Assembly: GCF_020509005.1 (NCBI RefSeq)
Contig: NC_063019.1
Coordinates: 3,782,001-3,846,000, forward strand
Direction: 5' to 3'
Origin: Fulvia fulva
Taxonomy: Eukaryota > Ascomycota > Dothideomycetes > Mycosphaerellales > Mycosphaerellaceae
Length of the DNA stretch: 64,000 nucleotides
Positions 46,081 through 58,200 of the stretch are shown here, in pieces. The notes beneath the pieces were generated by a model. The model saw only the letters and a list, made by a program, of their open reading frames with translations. It was not told where the DNA came from and searched no databases. A program made the position numbers and the translations under genes. The first letter of the stretch is position 1. Each line of letters starts with the position of its first letter.

Positions 46081-49000
46081 CTCCTACTCATCTCGTATAG
46101 GAGGTTACAGTCTGCTCACTTCCTATTAATAGTACTTGAACCTTTTTATAACAGGTTTAGCTAGCTTACAAACCTCTAGAAGTATAGACTAGTCTTTAGT
46201 TTTATAAACCCGTCTGTAACTATCTTAGAGGTTAGGGTATACTTAATAGCAATAAGCCTCCTCTACTAAAGTTTCCTAATAGCGTTATAGGCAATGTCAA
46301 TGTACTTCGACTTGTTATAAACATGTACATCTTTTACTAGGGTAAGGGCAGCTTGATTGTCACCTCTTAATTAGACTAGTCTCAAATTTGATACAGTCTC
46401 CTAGTTTCTAGTGATTCTTAGTTGATAGGAATAGTCTCCTACTAACTCTAGACAATCCATTTCTCTTAGTAGTAAAGCTAGGAATTAGGACTACTTCGTA
46501 TATACATTTATAGCTATATATTCAGCCTCTATTATAGATGTTGCTACAGACTTTTGCTTCTTACTTATCTAAGAAACTAGTGCCCTATAGAGGAAGAAGA
46601 CATACCTAAGGATTGAGACTCTATCTACTTTGTCTATTACATAATCAGAATTATAGTAACTAATAAGGTGTCCTTTTCTAGACTTTAAGAACTGAAGTCC
46701 TAGATCAGGGTATGATCTTAGGTACCTAGTGATCTTCTTTAAAGCCTTTATATAGTAGGTGGATAGGTCACTCATAAATAAGCTTATCCTTCCTAGGGCA
46801 AAAGCAATGTCTAGCCTTATAATTGTTACTAGCTATATCGAAGTACTATTGATACTCTAGTACTCTACCTTGTCACACCTCTCATCTATATAGCTTGAAG
46901 GTTTGAGGGCCTTATAGCTGTCTATAGGTGAGTATATAGGTGCTGCCTTCTTATAGTTCATTCCTATCTTAGCTAGGCTATCTCTAACAAAGTGTCCTTA
47001 GTCAAGTTTCAGGATTCCTCTCTTCCTATCCCTTATAACTCTTATGCTAAGGATCTTTTTAGGTTCACCTAGATCTTTGATCTTAAAGATCTTGCCAAGT
47101 TGTCTTTTGAACTAGAGAACATCTATTAACTTTAGTGTAGCAATTAGAATGTCATCTATATATATAAGGATTATGATCTCCCTCTTCTTATAGATAAGTA
47201 GGCATAGATCTACTTCTAACTATATAAATCCAATCTCTCTAAGCTTTGACACACAGAGTTGATTCCAATCTCTAGCTACTTACTTAAGTCTATATAAGCT
47301 TTTAAGGATTTTGAACACTATGTTTAGTAGAAGCTTAACTCCTAGTAGTAGTAATATAAAGATGTCTTTATAGAGGGTACTTTCTATAAATGTATTGTTC
47401 ATATCTACTTAGTAAAGATGAAGATCCTTCTTATATATAATAGCTATAAACACCCTTAGGGTGTCCTGTCTTACTGTAGGTGTAAATGTCCCTATAAAGT
47501 CAACACTAAACTTCTATAAGAAGCCCCTTATAACTAGTCTAGCCTTGAACTTTTCAATAGCTCGACTAATACTTCTCTTAATATCGAAGACCTATCTTAA
47601 TATAACTAGATTTGCTCCTTTTAGTAGAACAGAATTTTCCTAGGTGTTGTTACTCTATAGAGCATCTAGTTCCTTTTGGATTGCTTCCTTCTAAAGATGT
47701 CCCTATTTCTTGTCATTTATAGCATCCTTATAGGATTTTGGAATTAGGACCTCTTGCTTATATATAATAGCTTCTATAGTTACTACAAAGGCTATTTCCT
47801 TAACTTCTTCTAGGAATTCGCTATCCTATAGTATTGAACTGTCCACTGATTGCATAGCTACAAAGAAAGCTTAGTGAAAAGCAGCAAGGTTCTCTAAGAG
47901 GTCTATTGCTTCTCCTACTTTAGTAGTTAGTTCGGGCTTAGGGACTATAGATTTTAGGGCTTTCTATTTCATGTCATAGCCCTTAACATTATAGTCAGCC
48001 TTTCTCTTTCTAAGGGATAATTTAGGGACCGTTACTTATGACCTAGTAACGTCTATTTCCTAGGGATCTAGGGAGCTTCTCTTAATTAGCTAATCGATTT
48101 TCTGAAATTTCCCTACGTTCTCCGGAGGTTAGAGAAGTTACATAAACAGCTTTCTCGGCTAAGCGACTTTCGGGCTCTTAATTAGCTGATCTATTTCGGG
48201 GGTGCTCTAATAGACGCCTAAATAGTAGGTAGATTGTCCTAAGTATACGTTCTTCCTCGGCCTTCCTAAGGGCTTCCTAGCTAGTACACTACTTAGTAGA
48301 TTCAATATTAGAATATTAAGACCTATATCACCTCTAGGCTAGTCCTTAAAGAAGTCTATATATATGTGTTGCTTAACAGCTCTTATGTCTAGTTCCTAAA
48401 AGAGCTAGGCTTTAGCTATGTTTTTAATATACCTAATAAACACTACTTCTTTACCCCTATTTATTAGCTTGTTACTTCTTGCCTATTAAGGTTAGGATCT
48501 TATGTCTATATAGACAATAGCTTTATATTCCTAAACTTTCAAATAGTTGATAGTCGGTTTGATACTATCAAAAGCCTTATCTAGTAAAACCTTAAACCTA
48601 TCGTAATCTAGGCTATTTAGCAGTTTGTTCCTTATATAAGTTTGGGCCTCTAGTGCTTTAGGCCAAAATTCAACCGGCATTTTAGCCTCTTTAAGCATTG
48701 CCCTTATAGAGTCCTCTAAGGTTTGTATTGACCTCTTAACTAGTCCATTCTGTAGAGAGTTATATGCCTTAGTCGGCTCGAGCCTAATCCCTAAATCCTT
48801 CTCCTACTACTTTACTAATATAATAAGTTCTTTTATATTATAAAGTCTTACTGCTTTTAGCTACGCTAATGATTTCCTCTCTGCTTTGATCTTCTAGTTC
48901 TAGAGAGCAACTAGAGCATCTTCTCTTTTCCTAAGAGGAAAGGTCCACTTCTTCCTAGAGAAGTTGTTAACAATTTTAAGCTAGTATTTGAATCCTAGTC

Positions 49001-51231
49001 TTGAGATTAGTAGTAGGCTATATATGTTAATAGATATAAGGGCAAGTCTTTTAGGTCTTCTCTCTATAACTTTGCCTTTGTACTTCTTCATCTTCGCTAT
49101 TAAACATACTCTACACTAGTGAAAGCTATCCTTAGGGATAGGAATAGGTTCTTTTAAGTCTGTTACCTTATAAAGATTCTAGAGCAAATTCTTCCTAAAG
49201 TGTACAAATCTTCTATACTAAAGCTCCTACTACTTTAGGTCGGTCTCTAATTAAGCAGTCACAAAGGCATTCTCTATTAGTGGTGTATATAACAAGTAAT
49301 GTGCCCGTTCTTATAGGAGAGGAGAAATCTTATTAATAAATAGAACCCCCCTAAGGAGCTTTGTCTAGACAATAGTCTTACTAGAAGGGGAAATAAGAGA
49401 AAATGATAGAGGTTATATACTAAACTGCTTGCTAAACTAGTTCTATAAAACCAGGTTCACTCCTAGCTTAGGTATAAGTAGGACATCTTCTAAAACAACT
49501 TTTCTGCCAGCTCTCCTACTCATCTCTACATTCCTAATATAAGTGGCTAATAAAAACCCACCTCCTACTTTGATCTATTTCTTCCTTATTAAGGGAGTTA
49601 TAGATCTAAAGAGGTAGCTTTAGTTAGTTATATAGGATAAAGTATAGGAGTTAAGTAACTACTCTAACGAGGAGAACTTGCCTTAGACTTCTATAGTTGA
49701 GTAAGCTACTTTATTATACTCATTATCATTAGACATTGTCTCTAGGGATGAGCTATATAAGTCACGTAACTCTTAGGCGGAAAAACCTTTTCTAGTCTTC
49801 TTTGCTTTAGAGGTATAAGACTAGGCCTAGTTCTTCTAGAGTAATAGTATGTCAGAGCTGAGTTTCTTTACCATTTTCTTAAGTTCTTCTATAGAGAACT
49901 TCTCTCTTAGTGTCCTCCTTGAAGTGGGTAGTAGAGTTCTCTTCTTCTTAATATATATTGTATTCTAGGAAGATAGTAGTTAGGAATGAGATCTAAGGAC
50001 CTTTCTTACCTTAGGTAAACTAGGGCAGTCCTTAATCAGATGATCCTTCTTATAGAGAAGGTAGGAGAGTGGTCTTACTAGACCTAAGGGCTTAACCTAG
50101 GTGGCTGCTATACTATACTTAGCCTTAGAGGGATCTAACCTAGCTTCTTAAGCTTTAAGGATCTTTAAGGTCCTTTCATGATCTATCTTTAGCTAAGCTA
50201 TAATAGTATCCCTAGCTATATAGTAGTTAGATAGTAGTGAGCTTAAGAGCTAGGTCATCCTTATATTAGCTTTCCTATAATACTGAACCTCTAGGTCAAC
50301 ATTAGCAATTTTTTTTCTAAGAGAAACTAGGTGTGTCTATACAGATCTAATAGTGAACTCTTCACTTATCTTCAAGGTCACAAATTGCTTTATAAGCTTA
50401 TATATATAGGTTGGTAGCACCTAGCTATACTTGTTCTAGAGATACACCTACTTCTTAGTAGCTCTTCTAGATTTATAAAAGCCCTTAAGCTTAAATTTAT
50501 CTTCTTCTATAATCCTACTAAGGATACTGAAGTTGTACACTATATTATGTCTTGTCTATATTAGCGTATTAAGGATCTCTTTAGTTATAGCCTCTTCTTA
50601 GAGTTTTAGAGTCTTGCCCTTAATGTTATTATAAGACACTTCTATTAGGTCATCAATTATAAAGAATGCTAATTGGCTCTCTATCTTATATCTCTAAAGG
50701 TTGAACTGTCTCTTCTAATTGTCCCTCCTAACAATTAGGATTTTGCCTCCCTTCTCCTCTATCTTCTCTTAGTATAAATCTATAATAAATTGAATATAAT
50801 AAAACAAGGTATGTATATTCTAAAGTAGTGGCTCAGATCCTACTAAGGCTTCTAGTATAGAATAGGAAAGTTCGTAGGTATAGATACTAAGGCCTACTTA
50901 GTAAAGTAAAGAAGGAGCGGTATAAGGTCTCGGGGCTAGGACACAGGTCTATCTCTCCTAGCAGAGCTTCAAATGACTTACTTGAAGTCCTTCTTAATAG
51001 TATCTCGATGTAGTTCTACCTACAGAGTATCTTTAAGGTATTGGCTTTAAGTAAGCCGTATAGAGTCCTTATCTAGGTTACCTATTACTTAGTATCGAAC
51101 TAAGCTCCTTAATAGGATAGACGGGGTAGACTTCTGATTCCTAGATGTTTTCTACTACGATAGTAAGGGATATAAGTAACCTATACTAATATAGGTTGCT
51201 CTTATTCCTATATAAACCCGGGCTTATAACC

Positions 51232-51466
51232 TACTAAATAGGTACGGGTAGATAGTAGCGGAGTAGAGTAAGAGATTAATCTTTAACTGACTAATAGCAC
51301 GAGTATATAGCAATATATTAGGAACTAATATATTAATTGTGTTGGATGTCTATCTAAGCTAAAGGGGAGAGAAGGTATCTCCCTATAAGCTAAGTCATCG
51401 TAGATGCCTTAGGCTACTAGATCACTTCCTAATTATTGACTCCCTTTAAGATGCTACATCTTAATA
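51232..51466 (-). repeat. 5' LTR of Copia 1
   Basis: 235 bp and more heavily RIPped than its partner; for example aatgtgttgattg there is aatatattaattg here. Confidence 0.85.
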
Positions 51467-52955
51467 TACCTTAACTATACTTAAGAATTCTGTTCTTAAT
51501 TCGAGCGCGGATTATCTATTCTATAATCGCTCGTAAGCTTAGGTATAACCGAATATTCCGAGCCTACTACGGTTTATACGTAATCGTTATAATCTTCTAA
51601 GGAGGTATAACATTCTATCTAATCTACTATATATAGCTAAAATTCTACGCTAGGATACCTTCTCGGTTAAAGAGTATTTTATTAAATAGCTATCTTTCCT
51701 TAGCCGAGAGAGCGATACTAACCTTAATACTAGCGAGCCTTTTAGGTATAATCCTCGAGCCGCGCTCGATACTAGAGAACTTTTTAATAAGATACTTCCT
51801 ATCGAACGGGCCTTGCCCTACTAGTATTAGAGATTCCTAGGAAAGGGCCTTCCGCTTCTAATCTATATTACTATCTACTTTCGACTAAGGCCTCTTATAA
51901 ACGCTCGTATTAATAGGTCTTCTCTTATTAGCTTTTCGCTTATATATAGTAAATATATACGGCATCCTAATACCGGGTCTATATAACCCTACGTCTCGTT
52001 TCTAAGCCTACCTATTAATCTAGCCCTATTTCAGGATCTCTATACACTAGTCGCCCTATACAGAGTACATATTTATAATGACCTACTCTCCTAGAGCGTT
52101 AGTAGTCACCTTAGCGCTTAAGTATTAGCGGTTCCCGAGTAGTCCTAGTAATTTCTTTAAATACGGGCTAAGGTCGAGGACATTTTCTCTTTATTATAAT
52201 ACGGGGCCGCGGTAGTTCTTAAAGTAGTCGAAGATAGTCGTGTCTATAGGCTTAGGTTTTAGCTTCGTTATGCCTTCTTATCGATATTAATACGCCGTAT
52301 TATTAGATTACCCCGCCCCTAATAAATTTACTAAGGTCTCCCCGACTAGACTCGAAAAGCGGACTTGTTTTAAAACCGGACTTCTAATACTTATAGCGGG
52401 TTAACTACCGTGAATTAACCCGCGTTCGTATTTTTCGAGGACTATAGAAGTTCTTAAAGAGTTTTGTACTTATTAGTACCTATAATAGCCGTAAACATTA
52501 TACTTTTACCTTTCCTACTAGCGATTGTTCCCTCCTATAATCTATCGTCGTAGTTACGGCCTATTAGTCGTACCTTCCTATACTAAGGGTAGCTAAGGAT
52601 CGTAGGCGAATCTAAATTAGCGGAGACAAATATGTCGATCTAGTAGTATATACTAAATACCTAAGTATCAAGCTTTGAAATTACCCCCTTAAACTTCGCT
52701 CTTCTACCCGCTCCTCGAAAGGACAAGTAGGCGCTAGGTACGATAGGTAAGCGAAACTTATGTACTATCCTCGGGCTAATAATAGTGACTCTAGATCCCT
52801 CGTTAAGTAGGGCTCGAGTCAAACCTTTACTAGTCCTAAGCTCGGTAACTACCTAAGGGCTAGGTACTATTACAAAATCGTCTAGTATACTAGAGAGACC
52901 GATCTTTTCAATGTTCTCGTATAACTCGGTAGTAGGGATAGTATCCTTACTATAT
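51467..52955 (-). mobile_element. Ty3/Gypsy fragment F: protease to start of RT
   Basis: Read on the minus strand: a retropepsin-like segment (ALLNEGSRVTIISPRIVHKF, about 52826-52767). A long linker follows, then ALSAKERQLFNKILFNREG and an RT start resembling ...IIEQIIRARIKNRILKYSQG, which stops abruptly at 51467. The order fits a fungal Gypsy pol. Both ends are cut, by a Copia LTR on the left and a truncated LINE on the right. Confidence 0.65.
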
Positions 52956-53471
52956 AGATAGATAGATAGATATTTCATTAAGCTGTTATAGTACCCTTTA
53001 GCCTATATAGCTATACTATCTTGTTTTCGTATATATAGAGGGGAAACTATATTAGTAAAAACCCCTCCTCCTTCCCGCCTATCTTTTCCCCCTAGTTATC
53101 GTCTTAGATTTCCCTTATTAGGGGTACGCTAGTATTATAGGCCTATCCTAATAACTACCCTATCTATAACCCCCCTAGCTTCCGCCTCTTATCTATCTAC
53201 TCCTCCGTCTCGCTAGCGAGGCTAAACTACTAGAGATATCCCTACTATAGTATCTACCGAGAGATTTGGCGAATGTTACCTTTGTCCCTAATAATTAACT
53301 TATAGTCTCTCCTTCCCGCTCGGTGCCTCTAATTTCCCCTACCTCTCGCCTACTACGGGCATCGTAGTAGTATATGTTCTAGGTTTTACGATAGGTAGCC
53401 ACACTAGTAGGCTAGGCTATAGATATCTAGTACGCGTCTCCTAAATAGGTAGGCCCTTAATCTAATATATT
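52956..53471 (-). mobile_element. 5'-truncated LINE D copy 1
   Basis: About 515 bp nearly identical to the 3' end of LINE D copy 2 (55222-55743), including the TAGATAGATAGATAG tail at its left end. The match stops at 53471 (agacctgat). This is a typical short 5'-truncated LINE insertion. Confidence 0.85.
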
Positions 53472-55221
53472 TAGACCTGATTATACGAGTTCTACTAAAT
53501 AGAGACGAAGTACCTTAGTATTATTATAGGAGTCGACGGTATCCGTATAGACCTAGAAAAGGTCGACGTAGTCAAGAACTAGCTTACTCTAATATGCCTA
53601 AAGGATGTATAAGTATTCCTTAGGTTCGGAAACTCCTATCGAAGGTTTATATAGAACTTCTCTAAAATCTATATACTCCTTACGAATTTAATAAAGACTA
53701 GTAAGAAACTATTCGTTTAGACAATAGAATACGAAGCAGCCTTCTAAGAATTAAAAGATAGATTCTTAACGGACACGGTACTTATATACTTTGTACTAGG
53801 GTCAGAAACTATAGTCGAAATAGATGCCTTAGATTTCGTTACTACGGTAGTAATTTTATAGAAATACGGAGACGTCTAGAGACCGGTAGTATATATGTCT
53901 AAGAAGATGTTACTATAGGAGTATAACTACGAGATTTACGACAAGAAACTATTAGCTATCGTCCTCGCCTTCGAAGAATAGAGACCTAAGCTTACCGTTA
54001 ACTTAGACGATAATATAGATACCGATTTCGAGAATATAAAGGATATAGATAACAATCCCGTTATTATCTACTCCGATTATAAGAACCTAGAATACTTTAT
54101 AAGCACGAAACAATTTGATAGACGGTAGGTACGCTAGGTATAGTTCCTAGTACAGTTTGTATTTAAAATTACCTATCGTCTAGCTATATAGGGTATAAAG
54201 CCTAATAGTCTTACTAGACGATCGTAAGATCTACCGTCGGATCTAAGCAATCTACGTCTATAGTATTAGAGCTAGGTCATCCTACCGCCCGCTCGCCTCG
54301 ATATTAAGCTCAATTTAAGCGAGCTACGGGAGGGGGAGGTAGCGTAGTAAGTAGTATAGTAGGATTTACTTATATAAGTCAAGGCTCTATATAATAAAGA
54401 GACCGTTTAGGCTACTATATAATAGCTATCCTAGAACTAGTAAGTACCTCTATTACGTAAACACAAGATTGACGATCGTACGTCTAAATTAGAAGATAGT
54501 ATAATCTATATAAAGAACGCCTACGGAGGATATAGCTTATTTGTCCTAGAAGTTACTAGCGTAGTAGAACTTCGTACTCTAATTACGAAACGTTTCTACG
54601 ACATACCCGCGGCTAGGTATCCCGGCCGTAAAAAGACATTCGAGTTGATTAGTAGGTACTACCGCTAGCTACGTATAGTACAAACGATTAAGAGATTCGT
54701 CTATAATTATATTATCTATAGAATAACGGTTCCGTCAAATCAGTAGTATTAGTGCCTCCTTATACTATTACCGGCACCCTTCGGAGTATAGGAGGATATC
54801 GCTATTAACTTCGTTATAGATTTGCCCGTAAGTAAGAGCTTAACCGATAGACAAACGTATAAGAACGTCCTTATAGTTACAGATAGGCTTACTAAGGAGA
54901 GATACCTGATCCTAGTGCTATAGATAGACGCCCTATATATCGTATATATCTTTATCCGCTATATCTTTATTCGTTATAGCATTCCTAAGAGCATCGTCTC
55001 GGATCGGGGCTCCTAGTAGACGTCTACGTTCTAGAGACGAGTTTACTCCCTACTCGGTATTTAATAACGACTATCGACGGCCTTTTACCTAGAATCCGAT
55101 AGATAGTCTAAAAACACGAATAAGGTTATAGAACTCTACCTTAGGGCCTATATTAACTACGCCTAAGATAATTAGGTTAATTAGTTACTACTTGCCGAGT
55201 TTACTACTAACAATTATATAG
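53472..55221 (+). mobile_element. Chromodomain-type Gypsy E, part 1: RT end, RNase H, integrase
   Basis: Plus strand through stops: RT tail (IIGVDGIRIDLEKV, then a SYRRFI segment, 53520-53650). RNase H (FVLGSETIVEIDALDF, then YMSKKMLLQEYNYEIYDKKL) spans 53790-53960. An integrase zinc-binding and catalytic region follows (TDRLTKERYLI, SDRGS, 54560-55030). LINE D copy 2 interrupts it at 55222 within the integrase. The 5' part of the element (gag, protease, start of RT) is missing, replaced by LINE D copy 1. Confidence 0.8.
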
Positions 55222-58200
55222 ATAGATAGATAGATATTTCATTAAGCTATTATAGTGCCCTTTGGCCTATATAGCTATACTATCTTGTTTTTGTATATAT
55301 AGAGGGGAAACCGTATTAGTGAAAACCCCTCCTCCTTCCCGCCTATCTTTTCCTCCTAGTTATCGTCTTAAATTTCCCTTATTAGGGGTACGCTAGTGTT
55401 ATAGGCCTACCCTAATGACTACCCTATCTACAACCCCCCTCGCTTCCGCCTCTTATCTATCTACTCCTCCGTCTCGCTCGCGAGGCTAAACTACTAGAGG
55501 TATCCCTACTATAGTATCTACCGAGAGATTCGGCGAATGTTACCTTTGTCCCTAATAATTAACTTATAGTCTCTCCTTCCCGCTCGGTGCCCAATTTCCC
55601 CTACCTCTCGCCTACTACGGGCATCGTAGTAGTATATGTTCTAGGTTTTACGATAGGTAGCCACACTAGTAGGCTAGGCTATAGATATCTAGTACGCGTC
55701 TCCTAAATAGGTAGGCCCTTAATCTAATATATTTAGACCTGATTTGGATCGCTATGCTTACTTCGGCCCTTATTAGGTCCCTATATAGCTAGTAATTATG
55801 TCTCTAGAAGGCTCGGAGCGCTATCGGGCTTATTGTCTTAGGGGGCTTCCTTTTCTAGTCCTGCTCCTATAGGTAGCTCGCTATCTATTCCGCTAGGCTT
55901 TAGGTCTTAGCCTTACTCCCGCCGGCCTAGCGAGTCCTACGCTCCTCCTCCTTTCGTGCTAGCCATTCGGTACTTATCTATACGGCCGTAAAGGTAGTAA
56001 GGTCATCCTCTTTTTAGCTTGTCCTATGTCCTACCCCTCTCCGGTAGCGGCTTTCTATCTTATTCTTTGCCTCCTAGATCGTAGTTTGTACTAGGTAACC
56101 TATCGTCTTTGCCGCGTATTAAATTCTCATTCCCCGGATATACTAGCCGATTAGTAGTATTCCTGTCTCTATTTCTACCGTACTTATTAACGTTGTCTTA
56201 TATACGCCTAGTACCCTACGTAGGTTGCCTACCTATGTCCTATTTAGGGGTTACTCTATCCGTTTTAGGATCGGCTTACCTACGCCTCCTGTTCCCTAAA
56301 TCTATACCCCGTACAATATAGCTAGTCTAACGATCGCCTTATATATTACTCTTACCTTATCAAATATTGCTCCCTATATAGATGCCGTAAGCCTCTTTAT
56401 CGAGGCTTTATTAACTTGCGCTCGACTCTAGGCTTTCTTAATCTATACATTCTAGCTTAGCTTCGGGTCGAGCTAGATCCCTAGTACTCGTAGCTCCGCT
56501 AATAGCTTAGTCTCGTAGCCTTAGATTCTTACCGCCGCCTTTATATTATAGTATGTTCTCGCTTTACTAAAGTGTATAAGTTAGTACTTTTTAGGGGCGA
56601 ACCGGGCACTATACTTCTTTACCTACTCCTCGCATTTCTTGTGCCTATCTTTAAGGAGGCGACAGTTCTCTTCTATCGAGTCTGACTAGGCTAGGATGTT
56701 TATATCGTCTACGAACCCCGATGCTAAGGTTTGCGGAGAGGTAAGTAGGGGGATTAGATCAGACATAAATATTAGAAATAGGATAGGGGAGAGAGTAGAT
56801 CCCTAAGGTATTCTAGTCTCTGCCTTTACCGGGTCGGACGTATACCTTCCTAGGACTAGGTATATCGTCCGTTCCTAGAGAAAGGAGTAGACAAACGTCG
56901 TTGTCTACTAGGGGATACCTTTCTGCTATAGGATATATATTAGCCTTTAGTATAAGACGTTATCGAAGGCCCCTACAATGTCGAGGGATAGTAAGGACGC
57001 CGCTCGGTTCCTACCGTAGTACTAGAGGGTCTGAATTTGCTCCGTAATTAGCTCTATTACTATTAGTATCGATCGCTAGCTTCTTCCCCCTATCTATATT
57101 ACTAGGAGTACGTAGTTGTCCTCGGTAAGCTACGTAAGTCTCTAGGCTACTATCTTTTCTAGGACCTTCCCTATCGTATTTAGAAGTACTATTAGTCTAT
57201 ACGACTTAGGCTAAGTATAGTCTTCCTTCTATAGCTTACGTAGCACTACTATCATAGACTCTCTATACGGCTTCGGGTGATACCCTAGCCGTAGGCACGC
57301 GGTAAATAGGTTTATAAGGTTCGGCGCGATCTCTTCTCTATACTCTTTTAGTAGTACGTTTAGTATCCTGTCTAGGCCTAGGACTTTTCGTCCTTTTAGC
57401 TTACTTATAACTTCTACTACTATATTAGAGCTAACCGTCTAATCTATATCTAGGGGTTCCGGGTATATACTCGGGCCGATGTCTATAAGGTCTACCTCTA
57501 CTTACGTCGAAAAGAAATAGTCGGCTAACGCTTTTGCCTTACCCCGGGGCGTAGCCTAGGCAATCCCTTCGCGGTCTACGATTAGGGGGAAGTAAGGGGC
57601 TTGTTACTCTTTCGGTAGTCGTACCTATTTAGTAAGTCTCTATATCTATTCCGGGTTTTCTATAACGAGCCCGATCGTCGCTCTCTAGTCCTATAGCTTA
57701 TCGCATCTTATCTATGCCTTCTTCTCTTATGTCGCGTAATAGTATTGCTCCTACGTCTCTTAGGTATGCTCCTTCGTCTACTATCGCCTTGCCCTTCTAG
57801 CCTCCCTTACCTTCGTAGAGTATTTAGGGGTCTAGAAGGCCTTCTACTACGTTAAGGGCCGGAGTAACGGCGTATATTGTTCCGCTACTTACTATATAAC
57901 CGAGGTAATCTGTTCCGCTACTTAATCTAGCTAAGCTGTCGTCTCGAGTTCTCTATACTATAGTAGGTTCGCTATTAGGAAGCCTCTTATGTCGTCCTAG
58001 CGTGCCTTCTTCTAGTTACGGCGTAGTTCGTTTACTAGCTCCTCTATCGCCTTTACCCCTAGCGTCGCTTAGATAGGGATATAGTCTAAGGAGGCTTCTA
58101 GCGCGTAGTTCGGTCGGCATTAGACTAGTCTCTCTTTAAGTTCTCGTAATAGAAAGTATAGGTCGATCGTGCTTATACTAGTACGGGCCTTCTACGTCTC

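Larger units (their letters stand above)
45846..51466 (-). mobile_element. Full-length Ty1/Copia element 1 with two LTRs
   Basis: LTRs of 235 bp lie at 45846-46080 and 51232-51466. The element is in minus orientation. Next to the right-hand (5') LTR is the same primer-binding motif, GGTTATAAGCCCGGG read on the minus strand from 51231. In sense order: a gag zinc-knuckle relic (KKDHLIKDCPSL, about 50080-50025), a region expected to hold protease and integrase, RT motif ILIYIDDILIA (about 47180-47145), RNase H (SDYVIDKVDR, then ALVSxISKKQKSVATSIIEA, with x a stop, near 46640-46500). RIP is milder here: many TG and CA remain, and a 68-codon minus-strand stretch (46569-46775) is still open. No clear target duplication is seen. 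Confidence 0.85.

Noticed and set aside
46569..46775. 68-codon minus-strand ORF as a gene
   Set aside because: It is the leftover open part of the Copia 1 RNase H region, not an independent gene.
47461..47643. 60-codon plus-strand ORF
   Set aside because: Antisense within Copia 1 pol; the minus strand carries the RT.
45836..51476. Five-base target duplication around Copia 1
   Set aside because: The bases flanking the two LTRs (…gtatt and tacct…) do not match, and the flanks belong to different elements, so recombination is as likely as simple insertion.
56109..56321. 70-codon plus-strand ORF
   Set aside because: Antisense to LINE D copy 2 RT region; survives by chance.
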